The notes under the pieces: model-generated | Told to the model about the DNA's origin: nothing | The model's input: the letters and a program-made list of their open reading frames with translations, nothing else | Database searches by the model: none | DNA from: Pseudomonadota bacterium | Lineage (GTDB): Bacteria > Pseudomonadota > Gammaproteobacteria > Burkholderiales > Burkholderiaceae_C | Reading direction: 5' to 3' | Length of the DNA: 64,000 nucleotides | Assembly: GCA_021847345.1 (NCBI GenBank) | Contig: JAJZTW010000006.1 | Span: 1-64,000, forward strand | Made by a program: the position numbers and the translations under genes | Shown: in pieces, positions 33,445 through 45,976 of the stretch | How positions within the stretch are numbered: the first letter of the stretch is position 1 | How the letters are laid out: each line of letters starts with the position of its first letter

Positions 33445-34661
33445 TGCGCTGGCTGGCCTGGCTGATCACTCTCGGGCTGGCGGCGGCGCTGCTGGCCATG
33501 GCCGCCAGCGGGCGTCCCGGCAACGTCGCCATCCTGCTGCCGCCCTATCGCATCGACCTGTCGCTGAACCTGGCGGTGCTGCTGCTGCTCGTGACCTTCG
33601 GTCTGCTGTACGTTGCGGTGCGCGCGCTGAGCCTGCTGCTGGGACTGCCGCGGGCGGCCGCGCTGTTCCGCTCGCGCCGTCGCAAGGAGGTCGCCGCGGC
33701 CGCGCTGCACGAGTCGCTGCTGCACCACCTCGGGGGGCGCTTCCGGCGCGCCGAGCGTGCCGCGTCGCGCGCCGCGGAGGTCGAGGCCTTTCGTCCCGGC
33801 GCACTGCTGACGGCGGCGCAGGCTGCGCAGGCCATGCAGGCCTACGAACGCCGCGACGCCTACATCGATGCGCTGCCGCCGGCGGCCCGCGAGACCGGCA
33901 CGCTGCTGCAGGCGCAATGGCAGATCGAGGCACGCGACGCGCAGGCCGCGCAGCGTGCGTTGCGCGGCCTGTCCGGCGGGCTGCAGCGTCGTACGCAGAC
34001 CCTGCGCCTGGCGCTGGCCGCGGCGCGAGCGCTGCACGACCACGCCGAGGTGCTGCGCCTGGCCGGCGCCTTGCGCAAGCACCACGGCCTGCACCCGGCC
34101 GCGGCGCAGGCCCTTCTCCACGGCGCCGCGCTGGGCCTGATCCGCCAGGCCGGGCACGATGCCGAGAGCCTGCGCGCGATGTGGAAGTCCTTCGAGCCGG
34201 CGCTGCGCCACGACCCGCAGGTGGCGGTGGCTGCGGCGCGCGGGCTGGCGCTCGCCGGCGAGCCGGGGCAGGCGCGAACCTTGCTGATCGAGGCGCTGCG
34301 CATGCCGCAGGCCGAGCCGGCGGCCCTGATGCCTGCGCTGCGCGGCATGCTCGGCGGCATCGACGCCAGCTTCGTCGCGCAGGCCGAGGCCTGGATGGAC
34401 CGCTGGCCGCAGGAGGCGCAGGCCAGTTTCCTGGCTGCGCGCGCCTGTGTCGAGATGGAATTGTGGGGCAAGGCGCAGCAGTATCTGCAGCGCGCGCTGG
34501 AGCAGTGCCAGCCCGACGAGCGCCGCCTGCGCGGGCAGATCCACGCCGCGCTGGGACGGCTGCAGGAACGCATTGAGCGCGAGGACCAGGCCATGCGGCA
34601 TTGGCGCCTGGCCGCGCTCGACCTGGGCAACGACGACAGCGCCGGGGCCGGCGGGGCCTGA
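33444..34661 (+). CDS. hemY: HemY, TPR-containing membrane protein of heme operon
   Basis: 405 aa. Two N-terminal membrane helices (about 4-22 and 36-60) followed by helical repeats of the TPR kind through to residue 395. HemY N-terminal signature: GNVAILLPPYRIDLSLNLAV. It is the proteobacterial HemY of the hemCDXY operon, distinct from the Bacillus protoporphyrinogen oxidase of the same name. ATG shares a base with the hemX stop. Cofactor or substrate role in late heme synthesis is proposed, not proven. Confidence 0.92.
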   Translation: MRWLAWLITLGLAAALLAMAASGRPGNVAILLPPYRIDLSLNLAVLLLLVTFGLLYVAVRALSLLLGLPRAAALFRSRRRKEVAAAALHESLLHHLGGRFRRAERAASRAAEVEAFRPGALLTAAQAAQAMQAYERRDAYIDALPPAARETGTLLQAQWQIEARDAQAAQRALRGLSGGLQRRTQTLRLALAAARALHDHAEVLRLAGALRKHHGLHPAAAQALLHGAALGLIRQAGHDAESLRAMWKSFEPALRHDPQVAVAAARGLALAGEPGQARTLLIEALRMPQAEPAALMPALRGMLGGIDASFVAQAEAWMDRWPQEAQASFLAARACVEMELWGKAQQYLQRALEQCQPDERRLRGQIHAALGRLQERIEREDQAMRHWRLAALDLGNDDSAGAGGA

Positions 34662-34667
34662 ACGGCC

Positions 34668-35828
34668 ATGGGCCTGGACACGCGCCCGCGCGCGCAGGTG
34701 CGCGCCGGACCGGCCGCGCGCCTGCGATCGTGGCTGCGGCGTGAGCGCCTGCTGCTGCTGTTCGGTGGCCTGGCGCTGGTGCTGGGCGTGCTCGACCCGG
34801 CGCCAGGCACGCGCTGGCTCGAGTGGCTGCAGGCGCCGACCCTGCTCGGGCTGTTCGCGCTGCTCGTGAGCATCGAGGGCATCCGCGCCAGCGGCGCCGT
34901 GCAACGCGCCGCCGGCGTGCTGGCCCGCCGCGCACGCACCCAGCGCGCGCTGGCGCTGCAACTGGTGCTGGCGGCGGCGCTTTCATCGATGCTGCTGACC
35001 AACGATGTCAGCCTGTTCCTCGTCGTGCCGCTGACGGTCGCGCTGGGGCGCGGCACCGAGCTGCCCGTGCTGCGCCTGGTCATTCTCGAGGCGCTGGCGG
35101 TCAACGCCGGCTCCACGCTGAGCCCGGTGGGCAACCCGCAGAACCTGCTGCTGTGGCGCCACTCGGGATTGTCGATGCCGATGTTCGCATGGCACATGCT
35201 GCCGGCGGCAGCAGTGATGCTGGCCTTGCTGGTGCTGACCGTGTGCATGCTGGTGCCCGGGCGCGCGCTGCGCGTCGGCGGCGACGGCGCCGTCGCCATG
35301 CCGCCGCTGCGGGGGCGCCTCGGCGCGGTGTCCGCGCTGCTGCTGGGCTGTGTGCTCGTGCTGCTGCAGACCGGTCGCGCCGGGCTTGCCGCGCTGCTCG
35401 TGCTGGGCGTGTTCGCGCTGGCCTGGCGCGAGGTGCTGCGTCGCGTCGACTGGGGCTTGCTGGGCACGCTGGCGGCGATGTTCGTGGGCCTGGGCCACCT
35501 CGCGCAGTGGCCGCCGCTGCAGGCCTGGCTGCTGCGGGTCGATTGGCACCAGCCTCAGGTTGCCTACCTGGGAGGCGTGCTGCTGTCGCAGCTGCTGAGC
35601 AACGTGCCGGCCAGCGTGCTGCTGTGGCCGCAGACGGGGCACGCCACCGCACTGGCCGTGGCGGTCGACGTCGGCGGCTTCGGGCTGGCGCTGGGCTCGC
35701 TGGCCAACCTGATCGCGCTGCGCCTGCACGGCGGCCACGGGAGCCTGCGCGAGTTCCACCGCATCAGCGTGCCGTTCCTGCTGGTGTGCGCCCCGCTGGT
35801 GTGGCTGGTGCAGCGCGCGCTGGGCTGA
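34668..35828 (+). CDS. SLC13/ArsB-NhaD superfamily permease
   Basis: 386 aa with about ten hydrophobic segments. The ion-transporter signatures AALSSMLLTNDVSLFLVVP and, later, NAGSTLSPVGNPQNLLLW place it in the IT superfamily (SLC13, arsenite or Na+/H+ types); the second-repeat motif QLLSNVPASVLLWP is also present. ATG six bases after the hemY stop, so likely co-transcribed with the hem operon. The substrate, possibly an anion such as citrate or sulfate, cannot be assigned. Slightly short compared with SLC13 carriers. Confidence 0.82.
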   Translation: MGLDTRPRAQVRAGPAARLRSWLRRERLLLLFGGLALVLGVLDPAPGTRWLEWLQAPTLLGLFALLVSIEGIRASGAVQRAAGVLARRARTQRALALQLVLAAALSSMLLTNDVSLFLVVPLTVALGRGTELPVLRLVILEALAVNAGSTLSPVGNPQNLLLWRHSGLSMPMFAWHMLPAAAVMLALLVLTVCMLVPGRALRVGGDGAVAMPPLRGRLGAVSALLLGCVLVLLQTGRAGLAALLVLGVFALAWREVLRRVDWGLLGTLAAMFVGLGHLAQWPPLQAWLLRVDWHQPQVAYLGGVLLSQLLSNVPASVLLWPQTGHATALAVAVDVGGFGLALGSLANLIALRLHGGHGSLREFHRISVPFLLVCAPLVWLVQRALG

Positions 35829-35891
35829 GCCGCGCACGCTTCCAGGGCAGGCCGGCCGCGGGCATGCCAGAATGTAGCCAGGAGAACCTCG

Positions 35892-36800
35892 ATGCCCTCG
35901 TACAAGACCCTCGAACAGACCATTGGAAACACTCCGCTGGTGCGCCTGCAGCGCATCGGCGCGGCGGACAATGCGCGCCGCGGAAACGTCGTCCTCGCCA
36001 AGCTCGAGGGCAACAATCCGGCCGGCTCGGTGAAGGACCGCCCGGCGCTGTCGATGATCCAGCGCGCGGCTGAGCGCGGCCAGATCCGTCCCGGCGACAC
36101 GCTGATCGAGGCCACGTCGGGCAACACCGGCATCGCGCTGGCGATGGCCGCGGCCATCCTGGGCTTTCGCATGGTCCTGATCATGCCCGAGGACTTGTCG
36201 ATCGAGCGCGCGCAGACCATGCGCGCCTATGGCGCCGAGCTGGTGCTCACGCCCAAGGCCGGGGGCATGGAGTACGCGCGCGACCTCGCCGAGCAGATGC
36301 AGCGCGAAGGCAAGGGCTTGGTGCTGGACCAGTTCGCCAATCCCGACAACCCGCGCGCGCACGTCGAGACCACGGGCCCGGAGATCTGGCGCGACACCGA
36401 CGGCACCGTGACGCATTTCGTGTCGTCGATGGGGACCACCGGAACCATCACCGGCGTTTCCACCTATCTGAAGCAGTGCAACCCGGCCGTGCAGATCGTC
36501 GGCGCGCAGCCCGACGAGGGCTCGCGCATTCCCGGAATCCGCAAGTGGCCGCAGGAATACCTGCCGAAAATCTACGAGCCGCAGCGCGTGGACCGCGTGG
36601 AGTCGGTGAGCCAGTCGGCGGCCGAGGCGATGGCGCGGCGGCTGGCGCGCGAGGAAGGGCTGTTCTGCGGCATCAGCTCGGGCGGCGCCTGCGAGGTGGC
36701 GCTGCGCCTGGCGCGCGAGCTGCGCGACGCCACCATCGTGTTCATCGCCTGCGACCGCGGCGACCGCTACCTGAGCACCGGAGTGTTCCCGGCCGGCTGA
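35892..36800 (+). CDS. cysM: Cysteine synthase B
   Basis: 302 aa PLP enzyme that makes cysteine (or S-sulfocysteine) from O-acetylserine. PLP lysine is Lys48 in NPAGSVKDRPA; the phosphate-binding loop is EATSGNTGIALAM; substrate loop near SSMGTTGTITGVS. The CysM-type positions such as the charged KWPQEYLP segment separate it from CysK. AGGAGAAC lies eight bases before the ATG. A TusA-like gene follows, both in sulfur metabolism. Confidence 0.95.
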   Translation: MPSYKTLEQTIGNTPLVRLQRIGAADNARRGNVVLAKLEGNNPAGSVKDRPALSMIQRAAERGQIRPGDTLIEATSGNTGIALAMAAAILGFRMVLIMPEDLSIERAQTMRAYGAELVLTPKAGGMEYARDLAEQMQREGKGLVLDQFANPDNPRAHVETTGPEIWRDTDGTVTHFVSSMGTTGTITGVSTYLKQCNPAVQIVGAQPDEGSRIPGIRKWPQEYLPKIYEPQRVDRVESVSQSAAEAMARRLAREEGLFCGISSGGACEVALRLARELRDATIVFIACDRGDRYLSTGVFPAG

Positions 36801-36859
36801 TGATGCGCCGGCGGGTCTAGAATTGTCGGTTTGGATTCGGTTCGAGGACGAGGATTGCG

Positions 36860-37114
36860 ATGAGCGGGCAAGGCGCAGCGGCGGAACAGGTGGATGTGGA
36901 AGTCGATGCGCGCGGCATGAACTGCCCGCTGCCCATCCTGAAGGCCAAGAAGGCGCTGTCGGGAATGCAAAGCGGCCAGTTGCTGCGCGTGCTGGCCACC
37001 GATGCCGGGTCGATGCGCGATTTCCAGGCCTTCGCCCGCCAGACGGGCAACGAGCTGGTGGCGCAGGTGCAAGGCGACGGCGGGGTCATCTCGCACATGC
37101 TGCGCCGGCGCTGA
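36860..37114 (+). CDS. tusA: TusA-family sulfurtransferase
   Basis: 84 aa. The family motif is DARGMNCPLPILKAKKAL: the CPxP cysteine accepts persulfide sulfur. Functions in sulfur relay for tRNA thiolation or molybdenum cofactor. ATG 36860 with AGGATTG ahead; a TAGAAT -10-like box at about 36819. The adjacency to cysM fits a sulfur function. A short glutamate-rich N-terminal extension (about 10 residues) is the only oddity. Confidence 0.9.
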   Translation: MSGQGAAAEQVDVEVDARGMNCPLPILKAKKALSGMQSGQLLRVLATDAGSMRDFQAFARQTGNELVAQVQGDGGVISHMLRRR

Positions 37115-37156
37115 GCGCCGGCTGCGCCCGCGCGGGCCCCGCGCCGGGTGTGCCCG

Positions 37157-38032
37157 TCAGGGCAGTTGCAGCTGCTTGAGATAGGCGGCCAGGGCCTCGC
37201 CCGTCTCCGGGTGCTCCAGTCCCAGTTGCACGGTGGCTTCCAGGTACCCCTGCTTGCTGCCGCAGTCGAAGCGGCGCCCGCTGTAGCGATAGGCGTAGAC
37301 CGCCTCCTCGGCCAGCAGCGCGGCGATGCCGTCGGTGAGCTGGATTTCCGAGCCCGCTCCCGGTGCGACATTGCGCAGGTGATGGAAGATGCGCGGGCTG
37401 AGCACGTAGCGCCCGACCACGCCCTGCGTGCTCGGAGCGTTCTCCGGCGCAGGCTTCTCGACGATGGCGTCCAGCGAGGTCAGCCCGGGCAGGATCTCCT
37501 GGCCCTTGACGATGCCGTAGCGCCGCGTGTGCTCGCGCGGCACCTCCTCGGTGGCGATCACGCTGCGCCCGTGGCGCGAGTGCACGTCGACCATCTGCGC
37601 CATCACCGGCGGCGTGCCGACCAGCAGGTCATCGGCCAGCAGCACGGCGAAGGGCTCGTCGCCCACCAAGCGCTCGGCGCACAGCACGGCCGCGCCGAGG
37701 CCGTTGGCCACCGGCTGGCGCACGAACACGCATTGCACGTCGGCGGGCTTGACGCTGCGCACGACCTCGAGCAAGGCCTGCTTGTTGGCCGCGGCCAGTT
37801 CGTTCTCGAGTTCGTAGGCGGTGTCGAAATGGTCCTCGATGGCGCGCTTGTGACGCCCGGTGACGAAAATCATCTCGGTGATTCCCGCCGCGTAGGCTTC
37901 TTCCACCGCGTACTGGATCAGGGGTTTGTCGACCACCGGCATCATCTCCTTCGGCGTGGCCTTGGTGGCCGGAAGGAAGCGGGTGCCGAGACCGGCAACG
38001 GGGAATACGGCCTTGGTGATGGCTTGGGGCAT
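37157..38032 (-). CDS. galU: UTP-glucose-1-phosphate uridylyltransferase
   Basis: 291 aa. Makes UDP-glucose for envelope polysaccharides. Nucleotidyltransferase motif [24 protein letters not shown] (residues 7-30), the [15 protein letters not shown] segment, [12 protein letters not shown] and [14 protein letters not shown] near the end. ATG 38032. It converges with tusA and lies 117 bp after valS on the same strand. TTATGCT about 30 bases upstream may be its -10. Confidence 0.96.
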   Translation of the reverse strand: MPQAITKAVFPVAGLGTRFLPATKATPKEMMPVVDKPLIQYAVEEAYAAGITEMIFVTGRHKRAIEDHFDTAYELENELAAANKQALLEVVRSVKPADVQCVFVRQPVANGLGAAVLCAERLVGDEPFAVLLADDLLVGTPPVMAQMVDVHSRHGRSVIATEEVPREHTRRYGIVKGQEILPGLTSLDAIVEKPAPENAPSTQGVVGRYVLSPRIFHHLRNVAPGAGSEIQLTDGIAALLAEEAVYAYRYSGRRFDCGSKQGYLEATVQLGLEHPETGEALAAYLKQLQLP

Positions 38033-38149
38033 GGTTCGTCTCGCTTTGGCGTTGGAACACAGCATAACCGGCCGTCATGACGGCTTGGCCATGCCACGAA
38101 GCGCGGGGCACGGCGCGTGCGCCGTGCCCTCGTCGGGGGCGCCGCCGGA

Positions 38150-40975
<2,826 letters not shown>

Positions 40976-41110
40976 ACGTAGGGCAGGCGATGTCGTGGCC
41001 GGCGGGCCAGGGGAGCGCGGTGCGCGCAGGCATCCGGGCGAGGGCCAAAAGCCAAGGATTGTAGGCGGGGCCGAGCCGCGAGCACGACCCGGCTCCTACA
41101 ATGCCGGGCC

Positions 41111-43405
41111 ATGTCCGACCTGCTCGCACGCCTGAACCCGGAACAACTCGCGGCCGTCACGCTTCCCGCGCAAAGCGCGCTGGTGCTGGCCGGCGCCGGC
41201 AGCGGCAAGACCCGCGTGTTGACCACGCGCATCGCCTGGCTGATCTCGACGCGCCAGGCCTCGCCGGCGTCGATCCTGGCGGTCACCTTCACCAACAAGG
41301 CGGCCAAGGAAATGCTGGCGCGCCTGTCGGCCATGCTGCCGATTCCCCTGCGCGGCATGTGGATCGGCACCTTCCACGGGCTGTGCAATCGCTTCCTGCG
41401 CGCGCACTGGCGCAGCGCGGGCCTGCCGCAGACCTTCCAGATCCTCGACACCCAGGACCAGCTGTCGGCCGTCAAGCGCGTGCTCAAGGCGCTGAACGTC
41501 GACGACCAGCGCGCGCCGCCCAAGCAGGTGCTGTGGTTCATCAACGGCTGCAAGGAGCGCGGCATGCGCGCGGCCGACTGCGACGTGCACGACGCGCATT
41601 CGCGCCTGTTCGCCGAGATCTACACGGCCTACGAGGCGCAGTGCGAGCGCGAGGGCGTGGTCGATTTCGCCGAGCTGCTGCTGCGCAGCTACGAGGTGCT
41701 GCGCGACCACCCCGAGGTGCGTGCGCACTACCGCGAGCGCTTTCGCCACATCCTGGTCGACGAGTTCCAGGACACCAACCGCCTGCAGTACCAGTGGCTC
41801 AGGCTGCTCGGCGGCCCCGGCGAGCAGCAGCCGGCCGCCGTGCTGGCGGTGGGCGACGACGACCAGAGCATCTATGCCTTCCGTGGTGCCCACGTGGGCA
41901 ACATGGACGACTTCCAGCGCGACTTCCACGTGCGCCACCTGATCAAGCTCGAGCGCAACTATCGCTCGCACGGCTACATCCTCGACGCGGCCAACGAGCT
42001 GATCGCGCACAACACGCGGCGCCTGGGCAAGACCTTGCGCACCGACGCCGGCGAAGGCGAGCCGGTGCGCGTGATCGAGCACCCCACCGACCAGCAGGAG
42101 GCGCTGTGGCTGGTCGAGGAGATCCGCCTGTTGCTGCGCGAAGGCTTCGCGCGCGAACAGATCGCGCTGCTGTACCGCTCGAACGCCCAGTCGCGGGTGA
42201 TCGAGGGCGCGCTGTTCAACGCCGGCATTCCGTACCGCGTGTACGGAGGGCTGCGCTTTTTCGAGCGGGCCGAGATCAAGCACGCGCTGGCCTACCTTCG
42301 GCTGCTGCACAGCATGCGCGACGACAACTCGCTGCTGCGCGTGGCGAATTTCCCGCCGCGCGGCATCGGCGCGCGCACCCTGGAGCAGCTGGCCGATGCG
42401 GCGGCCGCGCGCGGCGTGGCGCTGGGCGAGGCCATCGAGCAGGTCGGCGGGCGTGGCGGCTCCAGTCTTCAGGGCTTCGCCGAGCTGGTCCAGCGCATGC
42501 GCGCGGCGTGCGAGTCGCTGAGCCTGCCGGAAACCGTGCGCCTGGTGCTCGACGACAGCGGGCTGCTCGATCACTACCGCGGCGAGCGCGACGGCCAGGA
42601 CCGCGTCGAGAACCTGGAGGAACTGGTCAACGCCGCCGCGGCATTCGTCACGCAGGAGGGCTTCGGGCTGGACGCGCGCGCCATGCTCGAGCAGCCGCTG
42701 GGCAGCCAGGCAGCGCCCGACGAGCAGGCCGGGCAGCTGGCGGATGCCGGCATCGACCCGGCCACCGGCGAGACCCTGTCGCCGCTGGCGGCGTTCCTGG
42801 CGCACGCATCGCTCGAGGCCGGCGACAACCAGGCGCAGGCGGGGCAGGACGCGGTGCAGATGATGACCGTGCACGCAGCCAAGGGGCTCGAGTTCGACGT
42901 GGTGTTCATCACCGGGCTGGAAGAGGGCCTGTTCCCGCACGAGAACGCGCTCAACGAGGCCGATGGCATCGAGGAGGAGCGCAGGCTCATGTACGTGGCG
43001 ATCACGCGCGCGCGCAAGCGCCTGTACATCAGCCACGCGCAGACCCGCATCCTGCATGGGCAGACGCGCTACAAGCTGCCCAGCCGATTCCTCGAGGAGC
43101 TGCCGCAGGAGGCCCTCAAGTGGCTCAGCCCGCGGCAGGGCGGTTTCGGGGTCGGGGGCATGCTCGGGCAGGCCGTGCGCGCAGGCGTCGACGCCACGGC
43201 CTTGGCGCCTTCCACGCCGCCGCCGCCAGCCGTGCCGGGTGGCCTGCGCGTCGGCCAGGCGGTGTTCCACAACCGCTTCGGCGAGGGTGTCGTGCTGAGC
43301 CTGGAAGGGCGCGGCGAGGACGCGCGCGCGCATGTGCGCTTTCACCGCCACGGCACCAAGTGGCTGGCGCTGGCGGTGGCCAGGCTCACCCCCGTGGATT
43401 CGTGA
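41111..43405 (+). CDS. uvrD: UvrD/PcrA-type DNA helicase
   Basis: 764 aa superfamily 1A 3'-5' helicase for nucleotide excision and mismatch repair. Walker A AGAGSGKT (27-34), motif Ia TNKAAKEM, Walker B DEFQDTN, motif III GDDDQSIYAFRGA, motif V VHAAKGLEFDVVF and motif VI YVAITRARKRLY are all present. The C terminus has the Tudor-like RNAP-binding block VGQAVFHNRFGEGVVLSLEG expected of UvrD rather than Rep. A TACAAT hexamer ends eight bases before the ATG, so the transcript may be almost leaderless. Its 3' end overlaps the convergent DMT gene by 20 bp. Confidence 0.94.
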   Translation: MSDLLARLNPEQLAAVTLPAQSALVLAGAGSGKTRVLTTRIAWLISTRQASPASILAVTFTNKAAKEMLARLSAMLPIPLRGMWIGTFHGLCNRFLRAHWRSAGLPQTFQILDTQDQLSAVKRVLKALNVDDQRAPPKQVLWFINGCKERGMRAADCDVHDAHSRLFAEIYTAYEAQCEREGVVDFAELLLRSYEVLRDHPEVRAHYRERFRHILVDEFQDTNRLQYQWLRLLGGPGEQQPAAVLAVGDDDQSIYAFRGAHVGNMDDFQRDFHVRHLIKLERNYRSHGYILDAANELIAHNTRRLGKTLRTDAGEGEPVRVIEHPTDQQEALWLVEEIRLLLREGFAREQIALLYRSNAQSRVIEGALFNAGIPYRVYGGLRFFERAEIKHALAYLRLLHSMRDDNSLLRVANFPPRGIGARTLEQLADAAAARGVALGEAIEQVGGRGGSSLQGFAELVQRMRAACESLSLPETVRLVLDDSGLLDHYRGERDGQDRVENLEELVNAAAAFVTQEGFGLDARAMLEQPLGSQAAPDEQAGQLADAGIDPATGETLSPLAAFLAHASLEAGDNQAQAGQDAVQMMTVHAAKGLEFDVVFITGLEEGLFPHENALNEADGIEEERRLMYVAITRARKRLYISHAQTRILHGQTRYKLPSRFLEELPQEALKWLSPRQGGFGVGGMLGQAVRAGVDATALAPSTPPPPAVPGGLRVGQAVFHNRFGEGVVLSLEGRGEDARAHVRFHRHGTKWLALAVARLTPVDS

Positions 43406-44279
43406 CCGCGGGCTGCCGGCGCACCCCCAGCGCGGCGCCGACGATGCAGGCCGCACCGAGCAGTTCCGGTTTCGCGGGCAGCCGGCCGCTGTGCACGGAC
43501 TGCAGCACCATTCCCACCGCGACCCCGAAGTACAGCAGCGGAGCCAGGCCGGCAGCACGGGTGCTGCCCCGGTAGGCCAGGGTGCGGAACCACTGGTTGC
43601 CCAGGCTGCACAGGCCGCCCAGGAACAGCCAGGCGAGCGCGAGCGCCGTCGAGCCCGTCGCGGCCGGCAGGCTGCGGGGCATGGTGACAAGAGCCGGGGC
43701 CAGGCACATCGCGCTGCACCAGAAGAAGGTCTGCGCGACCACGGTCGAGTCGCGGTCTTCGGCGCTGGCCAGGAACAGGGTGAATTGCGACAGTGCGTAG
43801 AACACGCCGGCGGCCAGGCCCGGCAACAGATCCGCGGCCCCGGGCGCGCCGGCTTGCGCGTGCAGCAGCCAGACGCCGGCGAAGCCCAGCGCCGACCATG
43901 CCAGCGCGCCGCGGGCGAGTGCCTGGCGGCGATACGCGGCCTCGATGCCGACCAGGAACAGCGGCCCGGTGTTGTAGAGCACGATGGCCACGAACAGGCC
44001 ACCACTGCGGGCGCAGGCCAGGAACAGCGCCTGCGAGCCGACGAGAAAGGCGGCGCGCAGCAGGTGCACCGGGCGTGGCCGCCCGAGCGCCCGCAGCAGC
44101 CGCGGACCCAGCGCTGCGCCAAGCAGCGCCAGCGGCACCGCGAAGCGGCCCAGCAGCACCGTCCACGGTCCGAGCCGATCCATCGCCTGGACGCAGAAAT
44201 AGCCCGACAGCGAGAACATGCTGGTGGACAGCAGCATGTACGCCCGGCTGCCGAGGCGCCTGGGGGCATGGCTGGTCAT
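43386..44279 (-). CDS. DMT-superfamily (EamA) transporter
   Basis: 297 aa with about ten transmembrane segments and the internal two-fold repeat of EamA permeases; segments such as SMFSLSGYFCVQAMDRLGPW and GALAWSALGFAGVWLLHA are typical. Probably an inner-membrane exporter of metabolites; substrate unknown. ATG 44279, 19 bases after the stop of the PrpF-type gene, so likely the second gene of that operon. Overlaps uvrD tail to tail. Confidence 0.85.
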   Translation of the reverse strand: MTSHAPRRLGSRAYMLLSTSMFSLSGYFCVQAMDRLGPWTVLLGRFAVPLALLGAALGPRLLRALGRPRPVHLLRAAFLVGSQALFLACARSGGLFVAIVLYNTGPLFLVGIEAAYRRQALARGALAWSALGFAGVWLLHAQAGAPGAADLLPGLAAGVFYALSQFTLFLASAEDRDSTVVAQTFFWCSAMCLAPALVTMPRSLPAATGSTALALAWLFLGGLCSLGNQWFRTLAYRGSTRAAGLAPLLYFGVAVGMVLQSVHSGRLPAKPELLGAACIVGAALGVRRQPAVTNPRG

Positions 44280-44298
44280 CGTGCGCGGCTCCCCGGGT

Positions 44299-45486
44299 TC
44301 AGCTCCGGCCTGCGTGTTCGGGCCGCGGCGGGTCGTTGAGCCACAAGTCGCCCTGCATGATCCTGCGCGCCGTTCGCAGCACCGACAGGCGCTGCAGGTC
44401 GATCAGGCCCGCGGCCTCGCGCACGCGCACGTGCACGTCCAGCACCCCCGCGGGATGCGCGATGCGCAGCCGGTCGTCGCTGCCGCACGTAGGGGCGCTG
44501 CCGCTGGCCAGCGTGCCTGCGCAGCGAGCCGCGGCGGCCAGCGCCAGCGCCCCGGTGACGGCGTGCGCGGCGTGGCAGGCCTGGGGGATGAAATAGCGCG
44601 AGTACAGCGTGGCGTGCTCGGGCCCGCTCGCGATCAGCGCGACCTTGGGCGCGACGCTTCCCGCCACGTCCCCCAGCCCGTCGCGCCTTGCCGCGTCGCG
44701 GCGAAAGGTCTCGATGCGGCGCAACAGGGCCTGGTCTTCGTTCAGGGTCTGCGCGGGCTCGGCGCCGCTCAGCCCGAAATCGCAGGCGCGCGCGATGAGC
44801 AGCGTGGTGGCGCAGCGCACCAGCGTGTATTCGATCGCGCCCGCCCTGCCGAGCCGATGGCCGGCGGGGAACAGTTCGCGCTCGGCACGCGGCGGTGCGG
44901 TCGCGTAGTCCAGTTCGATCGGAGAGCCGGTGCCGGGCACGCCGTCGATGGCACAGCTGCCCTCATAAACCGGCCTGCCGTCGCGCGTGGCGAAGACCAC
45001 CCGCACGATGTCTCCGGTGTTGACGCTGCGCACGCGCAGGCAGGTACTCGGCGTGTTCGCCGGCACCAGCCCCGATTCGACGGCGAACGGCCCGACGCCG
45101 GCGAGAATGTTGCCGCAACTGAGCGAATCGTCCAGGCGTCCACGGCGCAGGTCGGAGACCTGCGCGAACCAGTAATCGAGATCGGCCTGGCCGCATCGGG
45201 CGCGCGCGACCACGGCGATCTTGTTGGCCAGCGGGTCGAGTCCGCCGAGGCCGTCGATGCCCCGGTCCGAGCCCGAGCCGACGGCACGGCGCAGTTGTCC
45301 GAGCATGCCTTCCCGCTCGCGCGCCAGGTCGTCGCGGCGAAAGAACAGGCCGCGGGACGTGCCGCCGCGCATGATGGTGCAGGGCAGGGCGTGATCCGCG
45401 CGGCCTGCAGCCGGCGGCGGCAGCGCTTCCACGCCGACGGCGGTGCCGCATGCGCCCTCGGGAGCGAACAACCAGGCAGGGGCCAT
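44299..45486 (-). CDS. PrpF/GalD family isomerase
   Basis: 395 aa. PrpF-type proteins isomerise substituted aconitates; GalD of the same family tautomerises 4-oxalomesaconate in gallate degradation. Signatures are LPCTIMRGGTSRGLFF (about 36-51), DSLSCGNILAGVGPFA, RVRSVNTGDIV and PRVALIA-like PKVALIASGP. The start MAPAWLFAPEGACG at ATG 45486 leaves an unusual 35-residue N-terminal extension ahead of the family start, so a later start is possible. Neither prpC/prpD nor gal genes are near, so the substrate is open; co-transcription with a DMT transporter is likely. Confidence 0.82.
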   Translation of the reverse strand: MAPAWLFAPEGACGTAVGVEALPPPAAGRADHALPCTIMRGGTSRGLFFRRDDLAREREGMLGQLRRAVGSGSDRGIDGLGGLDPLANKIAVVARARCGQADLDYWFAQVSDLRRGRLDDSLSCGNILAGVGPFAVESGLVPANTPSTCLRVRSVNTGDIVRVVFATRDGRPVYEGSCAIDGVPGTGSPIELDYATAPPRAERELFPAGHRLGRAGAIEYTLVRCATTLLIARACDFGLSGAEPAQTLNEDQALLRRIETFRRDAARRDGLGDVAGSVAPKVALIASGPEHATLYSRYFIPQACHAAHAVTGALALAAAARCAGTLASGSAPTCGSDDRLRIAHPAGVLDVHVRVREAAGLIDLQRLSVLRTARRIMQGDLWLNDPPRPEHAGRS

Positions 45487-45682
45487 GGCACCCTCCGACT
45501 TCGGGGGTCGATTCGCGAGGTGCAGTGTCGCGGCACCTGCATCGACCGGGTCAGCTCCCTGAGTGCCCACTGGCGGGGCCTGGCATGCGTTGCCTTGCCG
45601 GCAAGCGCTGCGAGGCGCAGTCTAGCCGAGCGGGCGGCCGGCTAAGGGATAACCCGAATTCCCGAAAATTCCCTGCGAAGAG

Positions 45683-45957
45683 CTAGCAGGCTGTTGAAAT
45701 ACCCCAGGGGGTCGCGTTGGTGCAGAATCGGGATGATGGGCGTGCGCCGGATCGCAGCGCGGGCTGGCCGCCCGCGCAAGATCCGGGGTGCGGCCAGCGC
45801 CCGATTCTGCACCAACCCTTCGGGCGCAGGCGCTGCGGGCGATCTGCGGCGTTACCCAAGCAGGCCAGGCGTCCAGCCTGGCCTTGGCTTGGGCGCCTTG
45901 CAGCTCATCCCGCAGCGCCTGCGCGCGGCCCCCTGGAGTATTTCAACAGCCTGCTAG
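45683..45957. mobile_element. 275-bp MITE-like element with 34-bp terminal inverted repeats
   Basis: The left end CTAGCAGGCTGTTGAAATAC... (45683-45716) and the right end ...GTATTTCAACAGCCTGCTAG (45924-45957) are inverted copies with two mismatches in 34. Both ends carry CTAG, which suits elements that duplicate TA within CTAG targets, as IS630-type elements do. Inside are further hairpins: GGTGCAGAATCGGG near 45718 with CCCGATTCTGCACC near 45802, GCGCAGGCGCTGCGGG near 45826 with its complement near 45909, and CAGGCCAGGC...GCCTGGCC between. No coding capacity. It sits in the 490-bp gap between the PrpF-type gene and the BPSS1780-type gene; bases 45487-45682 show nothing else. Confidence 0.8.
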
Positions 45958-45976
45958 GGAACAAACGCCCACGCTC

